From contig CACXPH010000012.1 in NCBI GenBank assembly GCA_902769535.1, positions 1 to 40,756 of the forward strand: DNA of 40,756 nucleotides, in the 5' to 3' direction. This stretch comes from an uncultured Bacteroidales bacterium (GTDB taxonomy: Bacteria > Bacteroidota > Bacteroidia > Bacteroidales > Paludibacteraceae). Below the pieces are notes generated by a model. The model saw only the letters and a program-made list of their open reading frames with translations. It searched no databases and was not told where the DNA came from. Shown here one piece after another: positions 16,965 through 25,252 of the stretch. A program made the position numbers and the translations under genes. Position 1 is the stretch's first letter. Each line of letters begins with the position of its first letter.

Positions 16965-18132
16965 AGAACGCACGAATACTATCACACACGTGCCGCGGAT
17001 TTCTCAATAACGGCCTCGTGGAGTAGAAGCACTCGCCGGTGATCTCCGGTATACTCCTGTTCAATTCCATCTGCCGCTTGATCTCGTTGCCTTGCCCCCA
17101 AGGCGATTTCGCGGAAGCCCCTTCCAGCCGATAAGGCGCCATGCCGATATAGAGCTTGCAATTCGTGCCGCGAACCTCATTGGCCCACCAGTGTGCCAGC
17201 ACCTCATAATCCGCTGCTTTCTTGCCGATCTCCCAATAGAGTTGCGGCAAGACGTAGTCTATCCATCCCTCGCGAATCCACAGACGAATATCTGCGTACA
17301 GATCATCGTAATTTGTTATTCCTGCGGTCGTCGCACTACCCGTACTATCCACGCTTGCATTCCTCCACACGCCGAAAGGCGAGATACCGAACTCCACCTC
17401 TGGTTTGCACTCTTTGATCGTGCGACTAATGTCTTGTATAACCATGTTGACGTTATTACGTCTCCAGTCGCGAATATTCTCAAATCCCCGCGGATGAGTC
17501 GCAAACGTCAATGAATCAGGCAACTCCTGCTTGCCTACCGGATACGGATAGAAATAATCATCCATATGGATGGCCTGAATGTCATAATTCTGAACGATAT
17601 CTTGTACTATTGTACAAATCCATTCGCGCGTCACATCTAATCCCGGGTCGAAATACCATTGTTTGGCGTAGCACCAAAACCACTCCGGGTGACGCCGGAA
17701 TATATGTTCGGCGCAAATCACGGACGTGTCTGTTTTTGCTAAGTTCACGCGGTACGGATTCAGCCATACATGCACTTCCATGCCTCGCTTATGCGCCTCT
17801 TCTATCGTCCAGTCTAACGGATCCCACGGCGTTTGTTCTCCCCAACTACCCTGCGAGCCCGTCAGCCAATGACTAACCGGTTCTAACTCACTGTAATATA
17901 ACGCATCGGCCGTAGGCCGTACTTGAAAAATAATGGCATTGATACCGATACTCTCCAGCGAATCCAATAAGAAAATCATCTCCGCTTGTTGCTTTCCGGT
18001 ATTACCCACCGCCTCCGCGGACGGCCAATCGATATTCGCCACCGTCGCGATCCATGCCCCGCGGAAACTCACCTCCGCGTGCAGCGAAAGTGCCATAAAG
18101 AGCCATAGTCCTATGTGTCGCAATCGGTTCAT
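16957..18132 (-). CDS. Family 10 glycosyl hydrolase-like protein (GHL10)
   Basis: The 391-residue product has a signal peptide (NRLRHIGLWLFMALSLHAEV) and then the GHL10 (YngK-type) barrel. Visible parts are RGAWIATVANIDWPS, INAIIFQVRPTADALYYS, MEVHVWLNPYRVN, IQAIHMDDYFYPYP, FGISPFGVW and WIDYVLPQLYWEI. Family members are thought to cleave polysaccharide or peptidoglycan-related glycans; the true substrate is unsettled. It is exported to the periplasm or surface. The start overlaps the upstream stop by four bases (ATGA) and the Nudix start overlaps its own stop, so the genes are translationally coupled. Confidence 0.9.
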   Translation of the reverse strand: MNRLRHIGLWLFMALSLHAEVSFRGAWIATVANIDWPSAEAVGNTGKQQAEMIFLLDSLESIGINAIIFQVRPTADALYYSELEPVSHWLTGSQGSWGEQTPWDPLDWTIEEAHKRGMEVHVWLNPYRVNLAKTDTSVICAEHIFRRHPEWFWCYAKQWYFDPGLDVTREWICTIVQDIVQNYDIQAIHMDDYFYPYPVGKQELPDSLTFATHPRGFENIRDWRRNNVNMVIQDISRTIKECKPEVEFGISPFGVWRNASVDSTGSATTAGITNYDDLYADIRLWIREGWIDYVLPQLYWEIGKKAADYEVLAHWWANEVRGTNCKLYIGMAPYRLEGASAKSPWGQGNEIKRQMELNRSIPEITGECFYSTRPLLRNPRHVCDSIRAFYE

Positions 18133-18638
18133 TTCCTTTTAGCTACGGTTTGTTCCTGAAAATGCAGGATGGCGGTTCTCAAGCTTTTGCTGAACCCCAA
18201 GTCATGTAAGGTAGTTCGTGTCACGAAATTTGCCGCCTTGTGGTTGCCTTCGTTGACCACTTCAAACGGATCTCGCAACTCAATAGCGGTGATGTCCTCT
18301 TCTCGCAGTTGTGTAAAAACTAGTTCCCGTTCTTCGCATGACTTGTTATCGCTCACTTGCAGCACCTCAAAACTGATAGAATAGCTGTAGTCCGGGTAGC
18401 GTTCCTCTAAATATGCCCGGACAGTATATTCATTCACGTCCTCGTCATAAGGCATAGTGTAGAGGCGATTAAACCGTCCGGTCTGTATATCCGGGTGCGC
18501 CTTGCGTTTCCTCTCTGCTCGGATAATTCTTGGGATGTATGCGTTGCGTTTTTTAACTTGTATGTAGAGAATGATCAGCGCAGGAATACCTGCCAATACG
18601 GCGATGATAGTCAGTTCTATGAGTGTCTTATGGTCCAT
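18129..18638 (-). CDS. Membrane-anchored protein of unknown function
   Basis: The 169-residue product has one N-terminal membrane helix (LIELTIIAVLAGIPALIILY). A basic stretch (KKRNAYIPRIIRAERKRKAH) and a soluble domain follow. No family is recognised. It lies 11 bp downstream of recF and overlaps the GHL10 start by four bases, so it is part of the same operon. Codon use looks like its neighbours. Confidence 0.8.
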   Translation of the reverse strand: MDHKTLIELTIIAVLAGIPALIILYIQVKKRNAYIPRIIRAERKRKAHPDIQTGRFNRLYTMPYDEDVNEYTVRAYLEERYPDYSYSISFEVLQVSDNKSCEERELVFTQLREEDITAIELRDPFEVVNEGNHKAANFVTRTTLHDLGFSKSLRTAILHFQEQTVAKRK

Positions 18639-18649
18639 ACGAGTTTCAC

Positions 18650-19747
18650 TTAGTGAATCACTCCATTCTCTACATGGAAGATCTTGGCATTCTCGTTCGG
18701 TTTCAATATCTCCGTCAAATGTTGCCGGTCGGTGTCGGTAATGAAGATCTGACCGAATTTATCCGATTGAACGAGTTGGACAATGCGTTCCACACGCTCG
18801 CTGTCGAGACGGTCGAAAATATCGTCGAGCAGCAAGATGGGCTTGCCGATATAAAGCGCTTGCGCGAGTTTCAGCGCAAGCACAAAAGTGCGTTGCTGTC
18901 CTTGGCTTCCCACTTGCTTCAAAGGCCACTCTCCTAATCGCATCTCGAGCTCATCTTTATGAATACCTTGACTTGTCCATCCGAGTATCAGATCGCGCTG
19001 GCGTGTCTTGATATACGCTTCGCGTAAATCGCGATCTTGTAACTGAGAAACATAACGTAATTGCGGCACTTCCGCCGAACCGCTTATTTTGCTGTAGGTT
19101 TCTGCGAAATACGGTTCAAATGCTTCAAAAAACTCGGTTCTTGCCTTAAAGATATATTCTGCCAACGGCGTCATCTGCCATTCCAAAACCTCCAGCAAAT
19201 CGTCCGGACAAGACCCGTCTGCGTGCTGTTTCAATAAGGCGTTGCGCTGTTTCAACAACGCGTTATACTGCGTCAGGTAGTCCAGATATTTGCGGTCCAA
19301 CTGGCTGATAACTACGTCCATAAACCGCCGTCTCTCATCGCTTCCCTCGTCAATCAACTGCTGGTCACTCGGACTGATCATCACAAGCGGAATCAATCCT
19401 ATATGGTCGATCAGTCTTGGATAATCCTTCTTATCCCGCCGAAACTGCTTCTTGACACCTTTTCGCAAGCCACACGAGATGGTCATCATTTCACCATTAA
19501 GCGAAGCGTCACCATTCTCATCATTATACACTCCCTGTACCATCGCCATCTCTTCGCCGTGCGTGATATTGAGAGAATCTTGGTTCGTGAACGAAGACTT
19601 AGCAAAACTAAGCAGATAGATCGCGTCCAGCACATTCGTCTTGCCTTGCCCGTTGAGCCCCACGAAGCAGTTGAGTTTCGGACTAAACTCCAAACTCGCC
19701 TCGCGTATATTGCGATAGTTTAATATGTTAAGCGATTGTAGGATCAT
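18650..19747 (-). CDS. recF: DNA replication and repair protein RecF
   Basis: RecF is an SMC-like ATPase that helps load RecA at gapped DNA with RecO and RecR. The 365 residues show Walker A GLNGQGKTN (near residue 30), the ABC signature GSQGQQRTFVLALKLAQAL and Walker B PILLLDDIFDRLD, with the typical opening LQSLNILNYRNI. It opens a compact operon with three unrelated downstream genes. The start is only 9 bp from the edge of structured element B (19756-19920), so its promoter must lie in the element or upstream of it. No clean -33/-7 pair was found. Confidence 0.95.
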   Translation of the reverse strand: MILQSLNILNYRNIREASLEFSPKLNCFVGLNGQGKTNVLDAIYLLSFAKSSFTNQDSLNITHGEEMAMVQGVYNDENGDASLNGEMMTISCGLRKGVKKQFRRDKKDYPRLIDHIGLIPLVMISPSDQQLIDEGSDERRRFMDVVISQLDRKYLDYLTQYNALLKQRNALLKQHADGSCPDDLLEVLEWQMTPLAEYIFKARTEFFEAFEPYFAETYSKISGSAEVPQLRYVSQLQDRDLREAYIKTRQRDLILGWTSQGIHKDELEMRLGEWPLKQVGSQGQQRTFVLALKLAQALYIGKPILLLDDIFDRLDSERVERIVQLVQSDKFGQIFITDTDRQHLTEILKPNENAKIFHVENGVIH

Positions 19748-19755
19748 GTTCTTAT

Positions 19756-19920
19756 AACAAAAACCTATAAAACCCCTCGTTGTTTATAGCACGTACGTGC
19801 TCTCGTGTATTTGGCCGCTTGTTGTCTCATTCAAGCGAGTTTGATGAACCATCAATCGCCCCAATCCACACTCTTGCGAGTTATAAACAACGAGGAAATA
19901 AACATAAAAAACATTTTTAT
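19756..19920 (+). repeat. Structured cloverleaf element, copy B
   Basis: Read on the plus strand: an A-rich flank ending in AAAACCCC, 14-bp perfect stem P1 (19775-19788 with 19882-19895), P2 palindrome GCACGTACGTGC (19789-19800), a branched P3 region (CGCTTG/CAAGCG and TTGATG-AAC-CATCAA), P4 (CTC-TTGC-GAG, 19871-19880), then the 23-nt flank shared with copy A (19898-19920). It lies between the recF start and the TPR stop codon, overlapping the latter. Its orientation is opposite to copy C, with which it brackets the TPR gene. Confidence 0.75.
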
Positions 19921-20648
19921 TTTTGTTGATTCAGTAATTCTTCCACGTAGGATATATTTGCTTTAATCAAATCATCATTCGGACTCAATTTGAGTGCCTT
20001 ATGGAAATGTTCTAAAGCCGTCTTATAGTCTTTGCGGTAGAAGTAAATTCCTGCTAAATCATTCCAGTACTCAGCACGTTTAGGAAAATATTCAACGGCA
20101 ATATTAGCTAAACGCTCTGCATCGTCCAATTGGTCGGCTTCAACAAATCTACTATAATCTTCTTGCACGCGGCTGAACAGAATATCTTCAGTCTTAGCTA
20201 ACCGTTCATTATTTGACCATAGCCATTTACCTTTGTTTTTGCGTTCTCTCTGCAATGCAAGACCAACTACCTCAATCATATTTTTACTATCTAAACAATA
20301 TAGATAGCCAGTAGCCAAGCCCAAATATAAATCTAAACGATCTGGATACTTAGCGATACCTTCTCTTAAAATGCAGAAAGCAGAATCTATTTGCATAGAA
20401 TCAATAATCATGTAACCGTTGTATAGATATCCTGCTATTCCTCCGTTAGCTGTATCCTGCAACGTTAACATTTGTTCGCCATAAGCGTAGAGCGGTAATT
20501 CTACCGACGTAGTAATACCGGAGTGAAGACCCTTATTTAAATGTTCGTTGAACATAGCAGCATAATCATCACCGCTCTTCAGAGGATTTGCAGCAGACAA
20601 ATAGGCTACCGTTAACAATAAGAGGATAGATAAGATATACTTCTTCAT
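19917..20648 (-). CDS. Exported tetratricopeptide-repeat protein
   Basis: The 243-residue product has a signal peptide (KKYILSILLLLTVAYLSAAN) and a clear C-terminal TPR (EYWNDLAGIYFYRKDYKTAL, EHFHKALKLSPNDD). An earlier repeat-like stretch includes AFCILREGIAKYPDRLDLYL. TPRs mediate protein-protein contacts; the partner is unknown. The gene is visibly richer in A+T than recF and the response regulator on either side. It is bracketed by structured elements B and C in inverted orientation, with their conserved flanks touching its stop and start codons. This suggests it moved in as a cassette. Confidence 0.85.
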   Translation of the reverse strand: MKKYILSILLLLTVAYLSAANPLKSGDDYAAMFNEHLNKGLHSGITTSVELPLYAYGEQMLTLQDTANGGIAGYLYNGYMIIDSMQIDSAFCILREGIAKYPDRLDLYLGLATGYLYCLDSKNMIEVVGLALQRERKNKGKWLWSNNERLAKTEDILFSRVQEDYSRFVEADQLDDAERLANIAVEYFPKRAEYWNDLAGIYFYRKDYKTALEHFHKALKLSPNDDLIKANISYVEELLNQQK

Positions 20649-20810
20649 AATTGTTTTTTATGTTAATGTCTGATTGATAATTTTAATTCATAGAATTAGA
20701 AGATTTATTTGGAAAAGCATTGCAAATTTATTTGTGAATGATTTTGCTAAATAAAGATTCGGATGTACGCAGTACTAAAATTATCAATCAGGGTTTTTTC
20801 TGTTTTTTTT
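20648..20810 (-). repeat. Structured cloverleaf element, copy C
   Basis: Read on the minus strand: an A-rich flank ending in AAAAAACCC, 15-bp perfect stem P1 (20670-20684 with 20777-20791), P2 (GTAC-GCA-GTAC, 20765-20775), an imperfect long hairpin P3 (about 20699-20758), P4 (TAATTC-ATA-GAATTA, 20684-20698), then a flank very similar to copies A and B (ACATTAACATAAAAAAC). It begins a few bases past the response regulator stop codon and ends at the TPR start codon. P1, P2 and P4 differ in sequence from the other copies while pairing is kept. Confidence 0.75.
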
Positions 20811-20817
20811 AAAATAA

Positions 20818-21996
20818 TCACGCATACGCCTCTACATCCGCGGCGCTAATCTCATTCCCTGCCAAAATAATCAGTCGCTCGACCACATTGCGCAACTGAC
20901 GGATGTTTCCGGTCCAGTTTTTGCTCTGCAAAGCCTTAATGGCTTCATCATCAAAAATCTTCTTGGCAATGCCCTGTTCACCGCATATCTGTTCTGCAAA
21001 ATGATCCACGAGCAGCGGAATATCTTCCAATCGGTCATTAAGCGCCGGCACGGCGATAGGAATGACGTTCAGACGATGGAACAAATCCTCTCGGAAATTA
21101 CCCTTAGCAATCTCGTCCGCCAAGTTCTTATTCGTGGCCGCTAGCACGCGCACATTCACCTTAATCGCCTTGTCCGAACCGACGCGTGTGATCTCGTTCT
21201 CTTGGAGTGCGCGTAGCACTTTGGTCTGTGCCGCGAGACTCATGTCGCCTATCTCGTCCAAGAACAGCGTTCCTCCGTCGGCCTGCTCGAACTTACCCGC
21301 TCTGTCCTTTACAGCTCCCGTAAACGAACCTTTCATATGACCGAACAACTCGCTCTCGATCAACTCGCTCGGGATAGCGGCGCAGTTAACCTCCACCATC
21401 GGACCGTTCGCACGGGCCGAGTTCTCATGAATCAAATGCGCCACCACTTCCTTTCCGGTTCCGTTCGGACCGGTGATGAGCACACGCGCTTCCGTCGGCG
21501 CTACCTTATCTATTATTTCGCGTACGCGTAAGATAGCCGCACTCTCACCCACCATCGTTGCACCCTTGGAAACGATCTTCTTGCGCAGTTGTTTGGTCTC
21601 CTGCTTGAGTGTCTTGGACTCCAACGCATTCTTCGTTGTGATCAAAATACGGTTCAAATCCAGCGGCTTCAGCAGAAAATCATAAGCCCCAGCCTTGAGT
21701 GCCTGCACCGCTGTCTCCACATCTCCGTGACCGGAGATCATCACTACCGGACAATCCTCCCTTCCCTCTAGGGAGGGGTCGGGGGTAGGCTCTTTTAATG
21801 CCTTGAGCACTTCCATCCCGTCCATTTCCGGCATTTTGATGTCCGAGAAAATAAGGTCGTAAGCCTTCGCCTGTGCCATCTCCAGACCTTGCTTGCCATT
21901 CTCGGCTACTTCCGCTTCGTGCCCCTCGTCTGCTAAAATCTCACGAAGGGTGTTACGTATCCCGCGTTCGTCGTCTATAATAAGAATTTTCGCCAT
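20818..21996 (-). CDS. Sigma-54-dependent response regulator (NtrC-type) without a DNA-binding domain
   Basis: The 392-residue product has a receiver domain (AKILIIDDERGIRNTLREIL, phospho-acceptor region LIFSDIKMPEMDG, then VVMISGHGD). An AAA+ domain follows, with Walker A GPNGTGKE, a GSFTGA version of the sigma-54-contact loop, GGTLFLDEIGDM and an arginine finger region NFREDLFHRLNVIPI. It ends soon after NIRQLRNVVERL with no Fis-type helix-turn-helix, so it may act without binding DNA itself. I chose the ATG at 21996; the frame extends 26 codons upstream into promoter sequence. Between helix 3 and strand 4 of the receiver, the segment PTPDPSLEGRED is encoded by a 37-nt palindromic repeat (21757-21793). 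Confidence 0.93.
   Translation of the reverse strand: MAKILIIDDERGIRNTLREILADEGHEAEVAENGKQGLEMAQAKAYDLIFSDIKMPEMDGMEVLKALKEPTPDPSLEGREDCPVVMISGHGDVETAVQALKAGAYDFLLKPLDLNRILITTKNALESKTLKQETKQLRKKIVSKGATMVGESAAILRVREIIDKVAPTEARVLITGPNGTGKEVVAHLIHENSARANGPMVEVNCAAIPSELIESELFGHMKGSFTGAVKDRAGKFEQADGGTLFLDEIGDMSLAAQTKVLRALQENEITRVGSDKAIKVNVRVLAATNKNLADEIAKGNFREDLFHRLNVIPIAVPALNDRLEDIPLLVDHFAEQICGEQGIAKKIFDDEAIKALQSKNWTGNIRQLRNVVERLIILAGNEISAADVEAYA
21757..21793. repeat. 37-nt palindromic element inside the response regulator
   Basis: The core CCCTTCCCTCTAGGGAGGGG is a near-perfect palindrome, followed by a G-rich stretch ending in TAGGCTCT. It matches the element at 33883-33919 at 31 of 37 positions, in the same window orientation. 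It is read in frame as part of the receiver domain, in a surface loop. Confidence 0.85.
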
Positions 21997-22013
21997 AATT
22001 GCAAATTTGGCTA

Positions 22014-22045
22014 CAAAAGTACAACAAAAAAATGAATTATGCAAG
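22014..22045 (-). promoter_or_regulatory. Promoter of the response regulator
   Basis: On the minus strand, -33 CTTG (22045-22042), 20 bp, then -7 TACTTTTG (22021-22014). The leader would be only about ten nucleotides. This also supports the ATG at 21996 as the start. Confidence 0.75.
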
Positions 22046-22079
22046 TAAAACTTTTTTTTTACAAAAAAATGCAAATAAA

Positions 22080-22111
22080 TTTGGCTATGTGAAAAATTTG
22101 TTGTACCTTTG
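22080..22111 (+). promoter_or_regulatory. Promoter of the secreted OB-like protein
   Basis: -33 TTTG (22080-22083), 20 bp, -7 TACCTTTG (22104-22111). The leader to the ATG at 22193 is about 75 nt and AT-rich. Confidence 0.8.
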
Positions 22112-22192
22112 CCCTCGAATTATGGGGAATACCGCAAACTATGTTAAACAACATAAATATCAACCAATTTATTTAATCAAAATTTAAAAATT

Positions 22193-23449
22193 ATGAGAAA
22201 AATTTTCGCATTTGTTGCTGCAGCTTTCGTAGCGCTGACAGTGAACGCAATGACCGTAGCTGAAGCTTATCAGATTGGTATGGCACTGGATTCAGCTGCT
22301 ACTTCGGAGACTGAGTACACCGTCGAGGGTTACGTTATCAACGCAGGTTCGTTTAGCATGATGTATCACAACCAGAGTTGGTACATGGCGGATGAGGCTT
22401 CTGCTACCACTTCGGACTTTCAGGCTTACAACTGTTATCCTATCGAGGGAAACGACACGCTGAAGGTGCTGAACGGTGACAAGGTTTCTGTTACCGGTAA
22501 ACTGAAAAAATTCTACAACAAATCTGCTCAGAAGTACATCATCGAGTTCGAGAAGGCTAATGCTACCTTCATCAGCAAGACTGAGGGTGACCACTCAGTT
22601 GTCAATGTTATAGAGGAAGTTACCGTGGCTCAGGCCCTGGAGATTGGCGCAGCTTTGGCTGACAACAAGTCGACCGAGAAGCAGTACACCATCAAGGGTT
22701 ATGTATCGGCTATCAACGTGAAGAGCAGCGATGCTTGGAGCGATCAGTATAAGAACCAGTCCTTCTGGGTAATGGATCAGCCGGGTAGCGGTAAGACCAA
22801 CGCCGAGGGCGCATTCTATGTATACCGTGGCAAACCGGAGACCGGTGAGGCTGTAGCAGAGGGTGCTTATGTAGAGTTCACTTGCACGATTAAGAAGTAT
22901 GTTCCGAATGGCGGTGGCGATGCAGTTATTGAGAATGCAGACCAGAATATCGTAGTTAAGATCCTGGGCGATGCTCCGACGCCGGAGGCTATCAATGTAG
23001 CTGCGGCTGTTGAGGTTGCTAATGCACTAGGAGACAACGAAGAAAGTGCTTCCAAATATGCTGTTGTTGGTTATGTTGCAAAAATTAAGACTGCTTATAG
23101 TGAGCAATATGGCAACATTACGTTCTTCATGACGGATGACGCTACTTCTACCTATGGTGACTTGCAGGTTTATCGTGGAAAAATCTCCGCAGAAGATGGT
23201 CCTACATTGGCACAAGGTGACCGTGTAATGGTTGTTGGTAAACTCAAAAAGAGCGTTTATGAGTCTAATGGTGAAACCAAAACTTCTTTTGAGATGCCGG
23301 CAGGTGCTCAAGTTACTGTTGAGTCGAAAGCTGCTATCGAGAACATTCTGATGAACGACAGCAAGATCAACAAGGTGATTGTTGACGGTGTTCTGTACAT
23401 CGTTCGCGATGGTAAGATCTACACCGTACAAGGTGCTGAGGTTCGCTAA
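22193..23449 (+). CDS. Secreted protein with three OB-fold-like repeats
   Basis: The 418-residue product has a signal peptide (RKIFAFVAAAFVALTVNA). Three repeats of about 125 residues follow, each opening with a VAEA/VAQA/VANAL helix, then YTVEGYV, YTIKGYV or YAVVGYV, then a 'NQSWYMAD', 'NQSFWVMD' or 'NITFFMTD' strand, then a VSVTGKLKK-like strand. This is the pattern of OB-type domains that accompany secreted nucleases in Bacteroidota; binding to nucleic acid is inferred. The last 25 or so residues (VDGVLYIVRDGKIYTVQGAE) resemble the tails of the next two proteins and a short type IX secretion sorting tail. The coding region is followed by a strong terminator. Confidence 0.8.
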   Translation: MRKIFAFVAAAFVALTVNAMTVAEAYQIGMALDSAATSETEYTVEGYVINAGSFSMMYHNQSWYMADEASATTSDFQAYNCYPIEGNDTLKVLNGDKVSVTGKLKKFYNKSAQKYIIEFEKANATFISKTEGDHSVVNVIEEVTVAQALEIGAALADNKSTEKQYTIKGYVSAINVKSSDAWSDQYKNQSFWVMDQPGSGKTNAEGAFYVYRGKPETGEAVAEGAYVEFTCTIKKYVPNGGGDAVIENADQNIVVKILGDAPTPEAINVAAAVEVANALGDNEESASKYAVVGYVAKIKTAYSEQYGNITFFMTDDATSTYGDLQVYRGKISAEDGPTLAQGDRVMVVGKLKKSVYESNGETKTSFEMPAGAQVTVESKAAIENILMNDSKINKVIVDGVLYIVRDGKIYTVQGAEVR

Positions 23450-23466
23450 TTATTTTTCATTGAGTT

Positions 23467-23500
23467 AAAAAGGGGAGCGCGTATTGCGTTCCCCCTTTTT
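23467..23500 (+). terminator. Terminator after the OB-like protein gene
   Basis: AAAAAGGGGAGCGC and GCGTTCCCCCTTTTT pair almost fully around GTATT, followed by the T-run that forms part of the stem. The reverse direction is also plausible. Confidence 0.85.
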
Positions 23501-23519
23501 GACCCTAAAAACATATATC

Positions 23520-25250
23520 ATGAGAAAACACTTCTTCTCTTTTCTCGCGCTTCTCTTCGTGGCGCAAATGGCATGGGCGATTGAACCGTCCACGACTTTG
23601 ACTACCTATTACGCTTCGATTGATGGTAAAGCCACCAATAGTAGTGATGACCTGCGCAAGACTTTGTGTACCGTTATTAGTACCGGCTATACCTCTATCG
23701 GTTATAGTAGTCTGCAAAACCAGATGTATGCGGCATCGTCTAACCCGACTGATTTTGTGAACGGCGACAACAAGACAATGGAGGATATCTATTCGTCCAA
23801 GCCTTATAAGAGTAGCGATAACGGTTCGTCTGCTTCAACCTGTGGCGCCGGCTGGAACAAAGAGCACACCGTTCCTCAGTCCTGGTTCAATGAAGGCTCT
23901 CCGATGAAGTCCGATGCCTTCCATGTGTACCCTACAGATATTCGCATGAACTCGCTTCGCTCCAGTTATCCGTACGGAGAGAACGATGCGGCCAAGGGTT
24001 GTTCGTCATGGGGATACGGTAGTTTAGGCCCGAGCACTTTCCCCGGTTATACCGGTACGGTATTTGATCCCGGCGAGGGTGGTGAATACGGTAGTTACAA
24101 AGGCGACCTCGCGCGTACCTATTTCTATATGGCAACTCGTTACCGCACTACCAATTTTACCAGCGGCTCGGGCAATACCTCCTTTACGTATTCCGGCGGT
24201 GTAGCGGACTTAACGGATTATATGAAGAACTTGATGCTCAAATGGCATCGTGAGGATCCTGTTTCTCCGAAGGAATTGAACCGTAACAACGCTATTTATG
24301 CGCACCAAAAAAACCGCAACCCGTTCATTGACTACCCGGAACTCGTGGAATATATATGGGGTAATAAAAAAGGTCAGTCTGTCGTATTGGCATCGCTCGT
24401 ATCTGGTTATGATGACGGAGGTGTTTTGCCTCCTGTACCGCCCACGCCTGCTGCTATGTACGGTGTGACTTGGTCTGCCAACGGAGTTGTGCTGTATGTG
24501 GATTCGATCGCAGAGGAAGTGCCTATCCTCTCACTGCCCGCAGAGCCGACCAGTTGTTCGACAGAGTCTGAAATATTTATGGGATGGACGAATGTGCCTA
24601 TCGACAGTATATCCAACGAAGCACCCGCTGTGCTTTACAAGGCTGCTGCTGACTTCCCGGTAGTTACCGCAGACGTGACGTATTATGCTGTCTTCGCGAA
24701 GGCAGAGACAAGCGGGTCGTCTGCTCCGGCTGTCTATACCTTCGATGCTGAACATCAGGTAGGCTGGACCAATACTGCCACCAGTAAGGGTTCGTACTGG
24801 CTTCTCGAGTCGGGAAAGACCATTGTTTCGCCGGAGATTGATTTGATGGGCCTGGAGTCTATTGTCGTTAAGATGCGTACGTATGGAGGATCAAGTTATA
24901 ACCAGTTGAAGATTTCCGAAGCGGATGGCGTTCTTACTACGATGACGGCTACTAGCGGTAGCACGATGACCGAATATACGTGGAACTGTACACTTTATAT
25001 AGCCGGTACCTCAGCGTTGACCTTCTCGTCCGACTATGGCTCGAACGTTGGTATCGGTATCCAATCTATCACGATCAATGCCACCGGATCGGGTGTTACT
25101 TACAGCCGTTTCATCACTTCCTGCCAGCAGACTACGGAGATGGAGATAGTTGAGGCTGAGGCTCCCGCACGAAAAGTGCTGATCGGAGGACAGATATACC
25201 TGATTATCGGAGAGCAGTTGTTTACTATCACAGGTCAACGCGTAAAATAA
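23520..25250 (+). CDS. Secreted endonuclease I family protein (first paralogue)
   Basis: The 576-residue product starts at the ATG at 23520, which gives a signal peptide (RKHFFSFLALLFVAQMAWA); a longer frame to 23484 runs into the terminator. The nuclease domain (PF04231, EndA/NucM type) shows WNKEHTVPQSWF, with the catalytic histidine, then SDAFHVYPTDIRMNSLRSSY and DYPELVEYIWGN. Next comes a Flg_new-like repeat (IFMGWTNVPIDS, DVTYYAVFA), a beta-sandwich domain (YTFDAEHQVGWTN), and a short C-terminal tail (GGQIYLIIGEQLFTITGQRV) shared with its neighbours. Such enzymes degrade DNA outside the cell. The next gene is a tandem paralogue 2 bp away. Confidence 0.9.
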   Translation: MRKHFFSFLALLFVAQMAWAIEPSTTLTTYYASIDGKATNSSDDLRKTLCTVISTGYTSIGYSSLQNQMYAASSNPTDFVNGDNKTMEDIYSSKPYKSSDNGSSASTCGAGWNKEHTVPQSWFNEGSPMKSDAFHVYPTDIRMNSLRSSYPYGENDAAKGCSSWGYGSLGPSTFPGYTGTVFDPGEGGEYGSYKGDLARTYFYMATRYRTTNFTSGSGNTSFTYSGGVADLTDYMKNLMLKWHREDPVSPKELNRNNAIYAHQKNRNPFIDYPELVEYIWGNKKGQSVVLASLVSGYDDGGVLPPVPPTPAAMYGVTWSANGVVLYVDSIAEEVPILSLPAEPTSCSTESEIFMGWTNVPIDSISNEAPAVLYKAAADFPVVTADVTYYAVFAKAETSGSSAPAVYTFDAEHQVGWTNTATSKGSYWLLESGKTIVSPEIDLMGLESIVVKMRTYGGSSYNQLKISEADGVLTTMTATSGSTMTEYTWNCTLYIAGTSALTFSSDYGSNVGIGIQSITINATGSGVTYSRFITSCQQTTEMEIVEAEAPARKVLIGGQIYLIIGEQLFTITGQRVK

Positions 25251-25252
25251 AT

